From: Choricystis sp. odSpoLacu1
Lineage: Eukaryota > Chlorophyta > Trebouxiophyceae
Assembly (NCBI GenBank): GCA_958009055.1
Contig: OY253651.1
Span: forward strand, 930,001-994,000
DNA: 64,000 bases
Reading direction: 5' to 3'
Below the pieces are notes generated by a model. The model made no database searches. It had not been told where the DNA came from and saw nothing but the letters and a program-made list of their open reading frames with translations. The first letter of the stretch is position 1. Each line of letters opens with the position of its first letter. The translations under genes were made by a program, and so were the position numbers. Shown here piece after piece: positions 8,655 to 20,114 of the stretch.

Positions 8655-10713
8655 TCAGGAACCAACCTCCATGGGCGCCGGTCCGGCACCAGCCGGCGCA
8701 GCCGCCACCCCCTCATCCTGCCGCGCAAGCGCCGCGTCGAGCGCCGCCATGATCGGCTTCAGCAGTCGCAGCACGTGACCCCTCTCCGTGCCGACGGCGG
8801 CATCCACCATGGCCTGCACTCTGTCATACTGGGAGGACAGGGCGGCCGCCAGGCGGGCCGCCCGGGCGGCCCGCGTCGGCGTGCGCGCGGGCACCGACGC
8901 CCAGTAGTGGCGCAGCAGCTCGTTGACAGTCAGCACTGTGCCACGAACCAAGGCGGCCAGCGCTGGAGCCAAAGATGCCGTGGGATCGGCCAAAGAACCA
9001 GGCGCCTGGGTGCCGGGTTCGGGAGCGCAGTCGGCCGCCAGCTCGCGCAGCGCGGCCGCGACCATGGGTGCGGGCGGCAGCGGCGGCAGCGGCGCGCGCA
9101 GCGACGCGGCGACCGCGGCGGGCGTGGTTTCGGCTGGGGCGGACGCTGCAGCGGCAGCCGCCCGGGCGGCAGCGGCCGCCGTGCCCAACGACCGGAAGTC
9201 CGCGACGGCCAGCGCCACAAACTCGGGGACGGGTGCAGAACGCAGGTCGTCGAGCCCCGCGCCCGCACGCGCGCGCCACAGCGCGGCGTCGCCGCCTCCG
9301 CCGTAAGAGGTGTCGGGCTCGGCCACCCCACCCCTCAACGCTCTGGCCGTGTCCGCCGCGTCGGACGGCAGCCCTGTCGGCACCCCCGCCAACACGACGC
9401 GGGCGTGGCGGTTGAGTTCGTGGGCCAGCGCGTCGCGGTCGCGCGCGCCGCGCGGCGCGTCGCGCGCCGCCGAGTGCGCGATGCCGTACGTGGAGGGGGC
9501 GACATCGTCTGCGTCGGCGGCCAGGTCGACGCCGGGGTCGACGTTGTGAGGGGGTGGGGGAGCGGCGGTGGTGGAGGAGGAGGGTCCACCACCCGAGGCC
9601 GCTGCGCGATCGGCCGCGCGAAACTGGCGAAACAGTTCATCCTCCAACCCCGCGTCATCCGGGTTGCGCCCCGCCGCCCTCAACCGCCGCCTCGCTTTCC
9701 GCACCCCCTCAAACTTGAGGTACCGCTTCCAAAAGTCGGCCTCCGTCAGCGTGCGCGGCACGGCCGATGCGTACGCGGCGCGCACGTAGGGTCGCTCCGC
9801 AAAGATCTGGTGCACCAGTTCAGGGGTCAACCGAAACGTGGCCCGCCCATCGGGCGCGTCCGTCAGCAGGGCGGACGCCAGGCCGGGGCGCTGGCCGGGG
9901 GGGCGGGCGGTGGTGGGGGAGGTGGTGGCGGTGGGTGCGCCGCGGCGTGCGCGCGCGGCCACCTGGTCGGACCGGGCTTTCCAGAACTCGGCTTCACTCA
10001 GCACGCCGCCACCGACGAGCTGGTCGAACAAGAGTTTGATGTCTCTGTGGAAGGGGTGGGGGGGAAGGATGAGAAACAGGGAGGGCTGGAATGGTGCCTC
10101 CCACTCCCAAACCAGCCATCATCTTCCAACTCACGTGTCCTCCTCCAGCAACGCCTTTTTGGCGGTCTCCGTCCGGTCGCCACCCTTGGCCCTGGCGCCG
10201 GTGCCGCCGCCGCCAGCAGCCGCCCCGTCGCGCGCGGCCGCAACGGCGGGCGTCAACAAGTCGACCACGGAGTCGGTATCGGCCACCGAGGTCAGCACAA
10301 ACACGCGGGCGCCCGTGGGCAGAGGGATACGCAGCATGGGCTTGCCTTTGGCGCGCTGCACGGAGCCTGAAGGGGGAGGGAGGGAAGGAGGGGCGAGTGT
10401 TGGCGAGGGCTGGGCTGACGGACGTCTGCATTTTCATCAACGTCCTCTCTGTCCATCAGCACACAGGCTGCCCTAACAGCACTAACATGCTTGCGCCTGT
10501 TAGTGTGGCAGCTTTTTGTCTCCTCCCTCGCTCGCTCCCCTACTTACCCGTCAGTGTCGCGTACTCAAACGCCACCGGCTGGGCAGCGGTCGTGTCGTTG
10601 GGCGACCACGCCGCCCGCCGCCGACACAGGGACAGCATACCGGGCACGGTGGCCTTGGTAGCGGTTTGCATGCCGGCCGGCTTGGCCATGAGGGGCGGGT
10701 CGGCGTCGGCCAT
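8655..10713 (-). CDS. TFB1: TFIIH core subunit TFB1/p62 (GTF2H1)
   Basis: Three exons: 10713-10548, 10366-10135 and 10044-8655, total 595 residues. The first two exons encode a PH-like domain (MLSLCRRRAAWSP, then MLRIPLPTGARVFVL), as in p62. Exon 3 begins TDIKLLFDQLVGGGVLSEAEFW and repeats the same pattern at RTLTEADFWKRYLKFEGV; these are the two BSD domains, each ending in the conserved FW. The C-terminal half is Ala-rich and helical. p62 links the XPB/XPD helicase core of TFIIH in transcription initiation and nucleotide excision repair, and its PH domain binds XPC/TFIIE. Splice junction phases agree across both introns. The gene is divergent from the TMEM115-like gene. Confidence 0.88.
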
Positions 10714-10915
10714 TGGTGTGCGGCAGCGTGCGGCTTGTGACGCGCAACGTGTGTGGTGCGCCGCCCGGGGGCGTGCAAGTGTGTGCCCGGCGGGCGTGAC
10801 ACGCGACCAGAGCGTGGAGGGCCCGCGCCTCACGCACACACGCTCACGAAAACAAAAAAAGCAAATTTGTGAAGCAGGCCCGACGTCGGTCTCACTCGCA
10901 CACATCAAAAAGAAA

Positions 10916-12536
10916 ATGTCGCTCCCCGCCTGGTCCAACGTGTCCCTTAGCGGCCGCGTCGCGGCGGCTGTGATTGGCACGCTGTACCTGCTCCAGTCTG
11001 TGGCGCCCACCGTGCGTTCCGTGTTTGCGCTGGTGCCGGCGCGGTGCGTTTGTTTGGATGGCGATGGGGATAGATTGACACACACGGTGGTTTGGAGGCT
11101 CTGCCGTCCAAGGCGCCTAAAGGCGCATGTTCAGGGGACCGCGGAACGCACTGAGGAGGGGAGGGGCGCGGGGGGGCTTGGCCCCTCGACCACCCGCCCT
11201 CTTTTGACCTCGACCACCCGCACAAGCGTGTTCTCTCTCACTGTTTCTCAAACAAATACACACACAGGGTCGTGCCATGCGTGTGGCAACTGCTAACGGC
11301 GGGCGCGCTGGAAACAGCGCTGATCAAGGTGCGTGGATGTTGGGCGTGACGTGGGGAGGAAGCCAACCCGCCTGCCGCCTCCCTGAATGCCCATTTTTTT
11401 CGAAATCGATTGAGCTCACCCCACCCCCCCACACAGGCTGCCCTCAACATTTGCGGCCTGGTTCTGGCAGCCCAAGTCCTGGAACCGGTGTGGGGGGTGC
11501 GTGAGCTGGCCTCATACACCGCCCTCGCGAGCGTCGCGGCGACGGGGGCCACCCTGGTGGCCGCCTACGTGGCGTACGTGCTCAACGTGTACGCCAAGGA
11601 TGCGGGCAAGATCATGTGAGTGCTGTGGGGGCGGGCAGGGCCTGAGTGCGTGTGCAAGGTTGGGGTGGGTTGACAAGACTTGACGCCGTCTCACACGCAC
11701 CCCCCCGCCGCGCCCGCCAACCCCCAATTTTTCACATCAGCTTTTCGCCCTACTGCGGTGCCCACGGCATTCTGGCGGCCGCCCTGGTTGCTTTGAAGCA
11801 GGTCACGCCCGACAGCGAGGTCACCCTGCTCGGAACGATCAAGTTTCGGGTGGGCCAGCTGCCCGGCGCGTATGCTGCTGCCGCGCTGGTGGTTGGCCTC
11901 GTCACGCGCAGCCTGCTGGGCACCGTGCCCGCTGTGTTGGGTGGCGCGTACCTGGGCTGGCTATACCTGCGGTATGGGCAGGCGAGACCGGGCCTGGAGT
12001 TGAGGTGAGTGTAAAGGGGGTGGGGGTCAGCGCGCGGGAGTCAAGACACGCAGAAAGTGCGCACCTGCCTCCTCCGCACCGCGATTTGCGCTGCGCTTCC
12101 TGCATCGCACGTTCATCCCCCCTACAATGGTCACTCCGCACCGCCCTTCCCAACGCAATACCAGGGGCGACCCGTCGACCGACTTTGCGTTGGCCACCTT
12201 TTTCCCCGCACCCCTCGTCCCCACTGTGGAGCGCGTATCCGACGTCGTGAGCCGCATCACTGGACTTGCGGCGCAAGCACCCACCGTGCTGAGTGCGGAG
12301 GTGCTGGGTGCGCCCGTCCTGAGCGATGAAGCGGCGCGGAGGAGGTAGGGCGGTTATAGAGAAGGGTCCGCGTCATGCGTCGCACGCACATTTACAATCC
12401 CCAACTTACACGCCGCACTCTTTACACACTCAGGGAACGCGGCGCACGCGCGCTGGAGGAACGGCTTACCGCCAAAGCCGGTGTGATGACCAAGGTCAAA
12501 GACGGTGATGTGGAGGCCGGCGCTGGGCAGGCATAG
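10916..12536 (+). CDS. TMEM115: TMEM115-like Golgi membrane protein (rhomboid-like fold, DUF1751)
   Basis: Six exons: 10916-11043, 11268-11328, 11437-11615, 11741-12004, 12165-12344, 12434-12536; 304 residues with matching phases. Several hydrophobic spans occur in the first 200 residues. Family landmarks: PCVWQLLTAGALE in exon 2, VLEPVWGVREL in exon 3, the GAHGILAAALVALKQ motif at the start of exon 4, and GGAYLGWLYLRYGQ near its end. After the membrane part comes a charged tail with DPSTDFALATFFP and RALEERL. TMEM115 proteins are non-proteolytic rhomboid relatives of the Golgi involved in retrograde traffic. The serine/histidine protease motif of active rhomboids is not seen. This gene has the most introns in the window. 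Confidence 0.88.
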
Positions 12537-13537
12537 CGGCGGAATGCGTCGTGTTGACCGCGTGAACACATAGACAGTGGTATTTGCGTGCGATAGAGTG
12601 TGAGCCGTGGAAGGTGCGGTGATCGGGAGGCGGGCGCAGAGGGTGGTGTGTGTGTCGTCATTATTACATGCGTCGCACTGCGCGTCCACGCGTGCGTTGC
12701 GCCGCACAGTCGCACAGAGGAGTGCATGTGTAATGCGACGCACACAGTGTTTTTTCAGTGAAGAACAAACTGTGGGCAAGGGGTGCATGCGCACCTTTGA
12801 AAATGGGGTGTTGGAGCCTTGTTTTTTTCTCCGCATGGCGCTGTAGGGCGTTCCCTCTCCTCCGCACGCGTTGATGGGTATCAGTTGATTGTATCGACTG
12901 CGTCGAAGGTGCGGACAATGCTGACTCTCACACGCCTGGCGACGAACTCGCCCAAGACCGTTACATGCATTCCCGCACCGAGGCCGTATGGCGTCGCAGT
13001 TTGATTAGACGTTGCGCTGGGGCATCAGAGGAGACATGCGACGCACGATGCGCCGAAAATGTGGTCAACAACGGCCTGCACACGCCCACACGCCTCCCCT
13101 GCTGGTCCCACTGCTCTCGCTCGTGTGCCTGCAACACAGACCCACCCTCGACCCCCCCTCCCGATCCCCGCCGACTGCCGTTTCCCACTCAAGAAGTCAC
13201 GCCATCACGTTGTGCTTGTGATTCACGATGCTGCGGCACTAGTGTCATGGCGAGGGATGCACTCGAAAAAATGGGAGTCGGAGCATCTGGCAGCGGGTTG
13301 AGCACCAGTGTGGCCTTGGAGAGGGTACGACCGACCCCCCCTAACCCGCACTTATCCGCGTCACCCGACTCCCGACCCCTCGCTTATGAGACACCATCAT
13401 CACAAGATATCATCTGACGTGCGTGAGGACTCCTGAAACCCACTCGAAAAATTGGGGTAAACGCGGCGGTGTTGTCCGCGCGTCCACCTCGAGCTACAGT
13501 GCACCCTCCCCACCACCCTCCAAGACCAAAACACACT
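12537..13537. other. 1-kb convergent spacer without recognisable gene
   Basis: This lies between the stops of the TMEM115-like and WBP4-like genes. It looks less GC-rich than the surrounding genes. Short versions of TGCGTCGCAC and its reverse complement recur (12668, 12736, 13036). Open frames here are short and of low quality on both strands. No tRNA arm set, snRNA or box motif was recognised. Confidence 0.5.
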
Positions 13538-14662
13538 CTACTTGCCATACTGGGCCGCCTCACGCTCTGCCACCCGCTTGCGAGCCGCCTCTCGCCGCGC
13601 CTCAAACTCCAAGTCTTCCTTGGTTTTGGGGCGCATGTCAGCCAGTTTGGCTGCCGCCGCGACGCGCGCCTTTTTGTGGGCCGCGTTGGCCGTGCCCGCA
13701 GCTCCAGGCCCCACCGTGGCCGCCACCAGGGTTTGGTAGCCCCCCGTGTTGGCCAGCGGGTGGGCGGCCATGGCTTCCTTGCGCTTTCTGGCGGCTGCTT
13801 GAGCCGCGGCGGAAGGTTGGGCGGTTTGGGCGGCGGCTCTGCCTGCCGCGGCGGCCGCCTGCTGCATGCGCTCGTACCGCGCATCCTCAGGAATGGCGGG
13901 CGTCGTCGTCCAGGCGGGAGGGTCGCCACCGTAGTACATGCCGTTGTCTCTGTTGTGGGGGGTGGAGAAGAGGAGGGTTGAGAAGGTGTTTTTTTAGCAA
14001 GTCGTCTTTCCACGCTACGCACGCCCTCCGGCCGCAAACGCACTTGTTGTAGTAGTACCGCAGCCTGGCGTTGTACAGGTGGCCCGACTCGTCGTCCTCC
14101 TGTGTGGGTAAATGAAAGTGGGTGAGCAAAAAGAAAACACACCACCCGCCCTTTTTCCCTCCCTCCCACACACACACACTCACACTCACCCACGCCCCTA
14201 GCGCCGCGCGCGCCGCTTCGGCAGCCGCCTGATCCTCCTTGAACTGGGTCTCCGCCTCCGCCTCCGCTGTCGCCAGCGTTTTTTTGGCAGCGGCTTCGTC
14301 TTTGACGCGTTTCTCTTCGTCCAGCCGTTGCTCGTGCAGGCCTGAGGAGGATGAAAGAAGTGAGAGTGAGTCGTGACACGCGCCACCACCGATGCAAACA
14401 CACACACGCGCCCCCCTCTTCCCCACCGACATCACTCACGCTTGGCGACGTTGGCTTTGTGGTTGGCGCCCTGCTCGTGCATGGCGATGGCGGCGGGATG
14501 GTTCTTGATCCACGTGTTGCACGCGTCACAGTACTTCATCTCGGACTTGCGGTTGAGCTGAGAGGGTGGGAGAGAGGAGAGGGGCAGGAGGTGAGCTGCC
14601 GGTGACGATGGTTTTTGTGTCCCGTTTTTCTTCTGGCGCCCAACCACACGCACGTTGCTCAT
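13538..14662 (-). CDS. WBP4/ZOP1-like U1-type zinc-finger splicing protein
   Basis: Five exons: 14662-14654 (9 bases, Met-Ser-Asn), 14557-14440, 14341-14190, 14099-14044 and 13949-13538; 248 residues. The N-terminal U1/matrin-type C2H2 finger is plain: YCDACNTWIKNHPAAIAMHE with the second His pair in GANHKANV. A coiled, acidic/basic helix follows (EEKRVKDEAAAKKTL), then HLYNARLRYYYNK and MYYGGDPPAW, matching the tyrosine-rich OCRE/WW-like region after the finger in plant ZOP1 and human WBP4, which are pre-mRNA splicing factors. The C-terminus is a basic Ala/Arg helix. The 9-base first coding exon is inferred from a good GTGCGT donor and an acceptor just before LNRKSEMKY; otherwise translation would have to begin at the Met directly before YCDAC. 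Confidence 0.82.
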
Positions 14663-14979
14663 GGTGGGCGACTGCAGCTACAGCTGAAACCAGAGGGCGC
14701 CTGCGGCGGGGCGGGGTTGGGCGGAGGGAGTACGCGCGCGTAGACCCCCCTGAATTGCGAACGACGTTTTTTCGAGGTCTGGCGAAACACAAAGTTTCGA
14801 CTCTCACCCCCCATTTCCACCCACAACCCCGGGCGCCCGCCCGCCGGCACACGCGCCCGACAAACACACGCCGTCCTCGCCCCTAACGAGACACGCTCTA
14901 CTTTTGTCCGCAGCCAGCGCTGCCTCACACCATTGCGCCTTTCGCGGTGCTGCTGCGGCGCCCGTGGCCGCACCAACGC
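14663..14979. promoter_or_regulatory. Divergent promoter region, WBP4-like / PP2C
   Basis: The 317 bases between two divergent start codons must hold both promoters. No TATA box at a convincing position was seen, and no other gene. Confidence 0.4.
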
Positions 14980-16161
14980 ATGACCTCCCCTCCTCCGTCC
15001 CCACCGGCTGCACGCCCCGCGACAGCGGGGGCAAGGGTGCGGTCTCGTTCGCGGTCGCCTGACAAAGTTCCCAGGCGGCCTGCATCGGCGTCAGCCGTGT
15101 CGCGCGGACGGGACGCGTCTGCCGACGACGCACTGCCGCCACCGCCACCGCAGGCCAGCGCCACGCCTCCACCTGGGGCACCGTCCAGTGCATCACCACC
15201 TCGCCAGCTGCCCCGGTCCATGCGGCACGTGGGGCGGTCGGTCGACGCCCCCCTCGTCGCCTGGAGGTTTGGCGTCGCGGCTGACGCGGGCGCGCGGCCG
15301 TACATGGAGGACAGACACCGCGTCGTGGCGCCCTTTGTGACGGCGGGCGATGAGAATGGTGCCGATGGACCCAGCACGCGTGGTTTTCTGGGCGTGTTTG
15401 ACGGCCACTCGGGCCCGGACGCCGCCATCACGGCCGCCGACAGGCTGCATGACGTCGTCGCAGCGCACCCCGCGTTTGCGGACGCTGCTGCAGCAGCAGC
15501 CGAAACAGCAGACTCTGGCGTCGCTTCCGCCCTGCAAGCAGCCTTCCATGCGGTGGACGCCGAGATTCTGGACATCGCGCGCACACACGGCGGCCGGCAC
15601 GGCGCCACCGCACTGGTCGCGCTGGTCAACGGCGACCGCGTGTGGACCGCGCATGCGGGCGACTCGCGCGCCGTGCTGTGCCGGGCGGGAGGGGCCGCCC
15701 ACCGCCTGACGGACGACCACAAGCCCGATCTGCCCGCGGAACGCGCCCGCGTGCTGGCTGCGGGCGGCGCGGTCGAGTGGCAGGGGTGCTGGCGCGTCGT
15801 GTGCGGCGCGCGCGCGGGCAGGCCTGCTGCCGCGCTCGCAGTGTCCCGGTCCCTGGGCGACCTGGACTTCAAAGAGCCGCTGCCGTTGGTGACGGCCGAT
15901 CCTTCCGTCTCCCTCCACGTGCTGCGCCCGGGGGACGCGTTTGTGCTGTTCGCGTCCGACGGGCTGTGGGACGTGCTGTCCGACCAGACCGCTGTTGACA
16001 TCGCGGCCGCTGCGCTGGCGGCAGCCGACACGAGAGGCGAGGGCGACGGCGACGACGCGCCCGCCCAAGCGGCGGCAGCGTTGGTGAGGGCGGCGATCGC
16101 ACGCCGGTCGGGCGACAACGTGACCGTCGTTGTGGCGCGGGCGGCGTGGGTGGGTGAGTGA
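14980..16161 (+). CDS. PP2C-family protein phosphatase (PPM)
   Basis: A single exon encodes 393 residues from the first in-frame ATG. The first ~100 residues are a Pro/Ser/Arg-rich low-complexity leader. The catalytic domain shows the metal-binding motifs in order: RPYMEDRH (~106), GVFDGHSG (~138), HATALVALVNG-like core, WTAHAGDSRAVL, ASDGLWDVLSD (~326) and GDNVTVVV (~378). The acidic residues that bind Mg/Mn are present (ED, DGHSG, DG, GDN), so it should be active. PP2C enzymes remove phosphate from Ser/Thr and, in plants, clade A members oppose SnRK2 kinases. The clade cannot be assigned here, so a link to the SnRK2 genes 10 kb away is speculative. Confidence 0.92.
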   Translation: MTSPPPSPPAARPATAGARVRSRSRSPDKVPRRPASASAVSRGRDASADDALPPPPPQASATPPPGAPSSASPPRQLPRSMRHVGRSVDAPLVAWRFGVAADAGARPYMEDRHRVVAPFVTAGDENGADGPSTRGFLGVFDGHSGPDAAITAADRLHDVVAAHPAFADAAAAAAETADSGVASALQAAFHAVDAEILDIARTHGGRHGATALVALVNGDRVWTAHAGDSRAVLCRAGGAAHRLTDDHKPDLPAERARVLAAGGAVEWQGCWRVVCGARAGRPAAALAVSRSLGDLDFKEPLPLVTADPSVSLHVLRPGDAFVLFASDGLWDVLSDQTAVDIAAAALAAADTRGEGDGDDAPAQAAAALVRAAIARRSGDNVTVVVARAAWVGE

Positions 16162-16389
16162 GAGAGAGAGAGAGGGGGTTTTCTTGATTTTTGATTTGCA
16201 TTTTTTGTTGTTGTAGTCCGCACGTTAGAGTACTCGCGCAGACCGCCGTGAACAAAAAACGGGAGAGGCGAGGAGGGAGGTTGGTGGAAGAGAGAGCAAC
16301 GACGGCACGAGTGAGCGCGGCCGCCTCTCTCACTCTCTCCCCGCGTTTTCCAGGTCACGCGCCCCCTCCCTCCTTGCATCCCGACCCCA

Positions 16390-17240
16390 ATGCAGTCCAT
16401 GCTGACCGCCCGGCCTCTGGTGGCACGCCCGCCGGCGGCTGTCGCGGCCCGCCTGCCGCCCCTGCGCCCCGCGGTGGCGACGCCCCTGCGTGCAGTCGCG
16501 GCGGCCGCCACCGGCGAGCAGGCTGTCGCCAAGACCAAGTACACGCGTGGCTCGGCGCACAAGGTAGGTAGAGGAGTGGGTGTGCGGGCACAATGCGCGG
16601 TAGAGAGAGAGGGGGCGCGGCCGCGAGCCCCGCGCCGGCCGCGACGTGGAGAACACGAGCGCCGGAGTGTTTTCCGCTGGCCCGGTCACTCGCGCGGCCG
16701 CCACACCCCACATTGCCACGCGGACGCCAGCACTGGAGTGTGTCCGGTGGCTGTGGTGGGGTACAGGCGGGAGAATGCGCGCTGGGAGGGCCGCGCGCAG
16801 CTCGTGGAGAGGGGGGGGCCGCCGCCGCCCGCCCTCTCTCGACCCTCGCATACGCTCCCCCACACGCCCCACACAAACACGCACCCCACGTCCCCTCTCC
16901 CCACTCACCCCACTCACCCTCCCTTCAAACACACACACACTCATTCTCACAGCTGCGCCGCGTCCTGGACTCCATCCGGGGGCGCTCCTACGAAGAGGCG
17001 CTGATGATTCTCGAGTTCCTGCCCTACCGCGCAGCGGAGCCCGTGTTGACGACCCTCATCTCGGCCGCCTCCAACGCCAAGAACAACCAGGACATGTCCA
17101 AAGCCAAGTTGTACGTGTCAGAGTGCTTCGCCGACCAGGCGGGCCAGCTGAAACGGTTCCGCCCGCGCGCCAAGGGGCGGCCGTACAAGATTCTCAAGCC
17201 GGTGTCGCACTTGACGATCAAGGTGGCGGAGCGCGAGTGA
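16390..17240 (+). CDS. RPL22: Plastid 50S ribosomal protein uL22 (nuclear encoded)
   Basis: Exon 1 (16390-16563) encodes a plastid transit peptide: 58 residues rich in Ala, Arg, Pro and Ser, almost without acids, with KYTRGSAHK at its end. Exon 2 (16953-17240) holds the uL22 core: [20 protein letters not shown], then [20 protein letters not shown] and the basic loop region [20 protein letters not shown]. Total 153 residues. uL22 binds domain I of 23S rRNA and lines the peptide exit tunnel; the RPRAKGR segment is the tunnel-loop end. rpl22 is missing from many green-algal chloroplast genomes, so a nuclear copy is expected. The intron is 389 bp. Confidence 0.93.
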
Positions 17241-17556
17241 AGAGAAAGAGTTGTGGTGGAGAGCCTACTGGTGGGAGAGAGAGTGTGGTGTGTCGGTGGA
17301 GGTGAGAACTTGGGGGTTGGGGGGTCATTTTTGTTTTCTCTTCATTTCTTTTTCCCCACTATCTGGAGGGGCGCCCGCGTTTTGATTTAAGAAGACGATG
17401 GCCCCTTTCGCAATTTGCACATGATGATAGAGGTTGGTTGGGGGGTCGCCGGCGATCAAAAGGCGCAGTTTTTCTCCCCACACCCGTTTTTCGCTGCGTG
17501 TTGCGGCTGTGCCTTTTCTCTCGCGTGCAGCACGCCCCCACCCCCCAAACACCCCC
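17241..17556. other. Spacer, uL22 to ClpR
   Basis: The 316 bases hold the uL22 3' end and the ClpR promoter; T-rich near 17330-17355. No gene is seen. Confidence 0.4.
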
Positions 17557-18742
17557 ATGCGCGCCCTGCCGGTCGGCCTGCGTGCCGCGCCCCCCGCGCG
17601 CGCGCCGCCGTCGACCGCGGCGCGGGCGCCGCTGCTGCAGCGGCGCGACGGCGCGGCGACGACGCGGTGAGTGGAATTGGTTGAGGAGGTGTCGTCGGAC
17701 GCGCACGCCACGCTGAACGGTGGCGCATTTGACATTGCCTGGCATCCTGTCGGGGTGGACGCCGCGGGATGCACAGGAGCGGACGTGGAAACAACGCACA
17801 CGCCGACCGCCGCCCCTTTTCCCCACACACAGTCCGTCCTTCGTCTGCGCCGACCGCCGGTCGCCGCGCGACCCGATCGTGCCGCCTGCAGTCAAAATAA
17901 ACAAGCAGGTGGGTGGAGGAGAGGCGAAGAGGAGAGGGGCGCCAGGCAGAGAGGGCGTTGGTTTGCGAATTGCGGCCGGGGCCGGCCTAGCCCCTTCTCG
18001 ACGTCCAACGCACACGCGCTCTCCTCCTCCCAAACACAGACCATGGTCGACCTCAACACCTACCTCCTGCGCTCCCGCGTCATCTTTGTCGGGTCCCGCA
18101 TCACGGACGAGGTGAGAGAGAGAGAGGGTGAGAGAGTGGGGGCGGGTGCTTGTTCGTCGCTCCGTTTTTTTGCTGACCACAAATACCACCCTGCCCACAC
18201 CTCCCCCTCCCTCTCTCCAGTCCGCCATGCGCATCGTCGCCTCCCTGCTGGCCTTTGAAGCCATCGACCCCACCACCCCCATCACCATGTACATCAACTC
18301 CCTCGGCGGGTCGCCCTACTCCGCGGTCGGCGTCGTCGACACCATGCTGGCCATCTCCCCCCCCATCCGCACCGTGGCCATGGGCATGGTGGGCACGACG
18401 GCCGCGCTGCTGCTGGCGGCGGGGACAAAGGGGGAGCGGTACGCGATGCCGTCCGCGCGCGTCATGCTGCACCAACCGATCGGCGGCGCGGCCGGGTCTG
18501 CGGATGAAGTCAACATCACCGCCGCCGAGCTGCACCGCACCATGCGCGTGGTCAACGCGTTCCTGGCCAAGTTCACGGGGCGCAGCGAGGGCGAGATCGA
18601 GGAGGAGAGCGACAGGCCGTTTTACATGGGGGCACGCGAAGCGGTGGCGTTTGGCATGGTCGACGCCGTGCTGCCGTCCCGGGGGACGGGGGTGGCGCCC
18701 GAGCCGCCGGCTGAAGTGACGACGGCGCTGGGCAAGGCGTGA
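17557..18742 (+). CDS. CLPR: Plastid Clp protease subunit ClpR (catalytic Ser replaced)
   Basis: Four exons: 17557-17666, 17833-17908, 18040-18111 and 18221-18742; 259 residues. Exon 1 is an Arg/Ala/Pro-rich plastid leader. The ClpP fold follows: DLNTYLLRSRVIFVG, then YINSLGGSPYSAVGV, GMVGTTAALLLAAGTKG, MLHQPIGG and DRPFYMGAREAVAFGMVD. In ClpP the active serine sits in a GxAxSMGxxLL motif; here that position is Thr (residue ~143). His of MLHQP and the DR aspartate are kept. Loss of Ser defines the ClpR subunits, which build the plastid ClpPR core together with active ClpP. Which ClpR (1-4) it represents is not certain. Confidence 0.88.
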
Positions 18743-20114
18743 TGGGAGGGTTGGGTGGTGTGTTTTTTGTGTGTGTGACTTTCGGCGTTGCAAAAACTTT
18801 CCCAGTTTTATTTTCCAAACAAAACGCTGTCTCTTGATTTTTTGGCGGTTCCACCGTAAAGCGGGGGAGTGGATTACACACAAAGTGAAGACAACACCCA
18901 AAACTGCGCCAAAAGAAGGGAGGAAGCGGACGGGACACACCAAAAACGGCAACAACGCACGATGAAAAAATGGGTGTGAGGGGTGGCACGCGCAGCGTTG
19001 TTACGCACGCGCGGCGCACAGCCACACGCACACACACACGGCCACGCCTGACCGCTCGGGGGGGCCACAAAGGAAAACAAAAAAGTGTTTGTTTTTTTCT
19101 TCTCGTGTCAGTGTTTGTGAAAAAGCAGGTGAAAACGAGTGGCCCACGAGCAGTGGAGGCGCGTCCGCGCAAAAAAGGTGTGGGTGTCGCCGAATGTGGG
19201 AGTGTCCGTGGAAGGTATGGAGGGATGGTGGAAGGATGTGGATGGAAGGGAAAGAGAAAGAAAAAACAGACGAAAGCAAAAAGAAACCTGGGAAGCGTGG
19301 AAACAGCGACAAAACCCCGGGACGAAAAAAGGAAACTACGATTTTTCTTGTAGGTGAGCGTGAGCATGTGTAACCAGTTGGGTGATAGGACGGGAAGGGG
19401 AAAAGGGGGGATCTGGGGCCCTAGGGGTTGGGGGGGGGGGAAGCGACCGCCCGGACACCTCGCAAAAACCGATGACGCGCGCAGAGCCTGAAACCACACT
19501 CCCTGCCACACCCGCGCGCACACAAACCCGCCTGTCCCCCCGCGAGTCGCCGACAGTTCTGCCCGAAGCCGTGTCTTCGCGGTTGTCTCCATGTCCTCCA
19601 CACCCCGGTGCGTGATCGAGCAAAAACCACCGCCGACACGCAGGCGCGCGAGCAAAGTGGAGAAACGGCCTCTTTGTTGAAAAGGCGGCCCAATCCACCT
19701 TGCCACACGCCGACGCCGGCAGCGGGAGCGGGGCTCTGGTCCAAAGCTCGATCACGGAAAGGGGGGGGGGGGGGGCAGGGGAGTGTCCCACACGGGTGGG
19801 AGAAAAGCCGAGAAGGGGCAGGAGAGGCAGGAGGGCGCTGAAAGGGGCGGCAAAGAGAGGGGGTGGGAACAGGGTGCGGTTTGTCGCAACGGTGGCGCAA
19901 GAGGGCCGGGACGGAAGCAGCGCATCAAAAAGCATTGGCAAAAAGGGGGTCAAAACTGCCTGGCCGCCGGCGCCCATGTTTGGCAACGCCTTTGGGTAGG
20001 TTGGAGAAGGGGGGGGGGGGGGCTTTATTTCTTCTCAAGAAAGGGTGTGTTGCGGTTTTTGGAGGGTTCTGGTTGGCGGCCGATCGTTGCGGCTCGCCAC
20101 CTCTTTTCCCCGCC
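18743..20114. other. 1.4-kb gene-poor spacer
   Basis: This lies between the ClpR stop and the stop of a convergent unknown gene. It contains A/T-rich stretches with many A runs, G runs at 19431-19440 and 19759-19774, and no conserved reading frame. Long frames on either strand have irregular composition and look like chance. No RNA gene was recognised. It may contain a long 3' UTR. Confidence 0.5.

Noticed and set aside
8493..10370. Long plus-strand frame over TFB1
   Set aside because: It is antisense to a conserved three-exon gene and has no recognisable motif.
12537..13537. tRNA or snRNA gene in the spacer
   Set aside because: No box B-like T arm with matching acceptor stem and no U6-like core found by eye.
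18573..19706. Minus-strand frame across the ClpR 3' end and spacer
   Set aside because: Overlaps a conserved exon and has irregular composition without motif.
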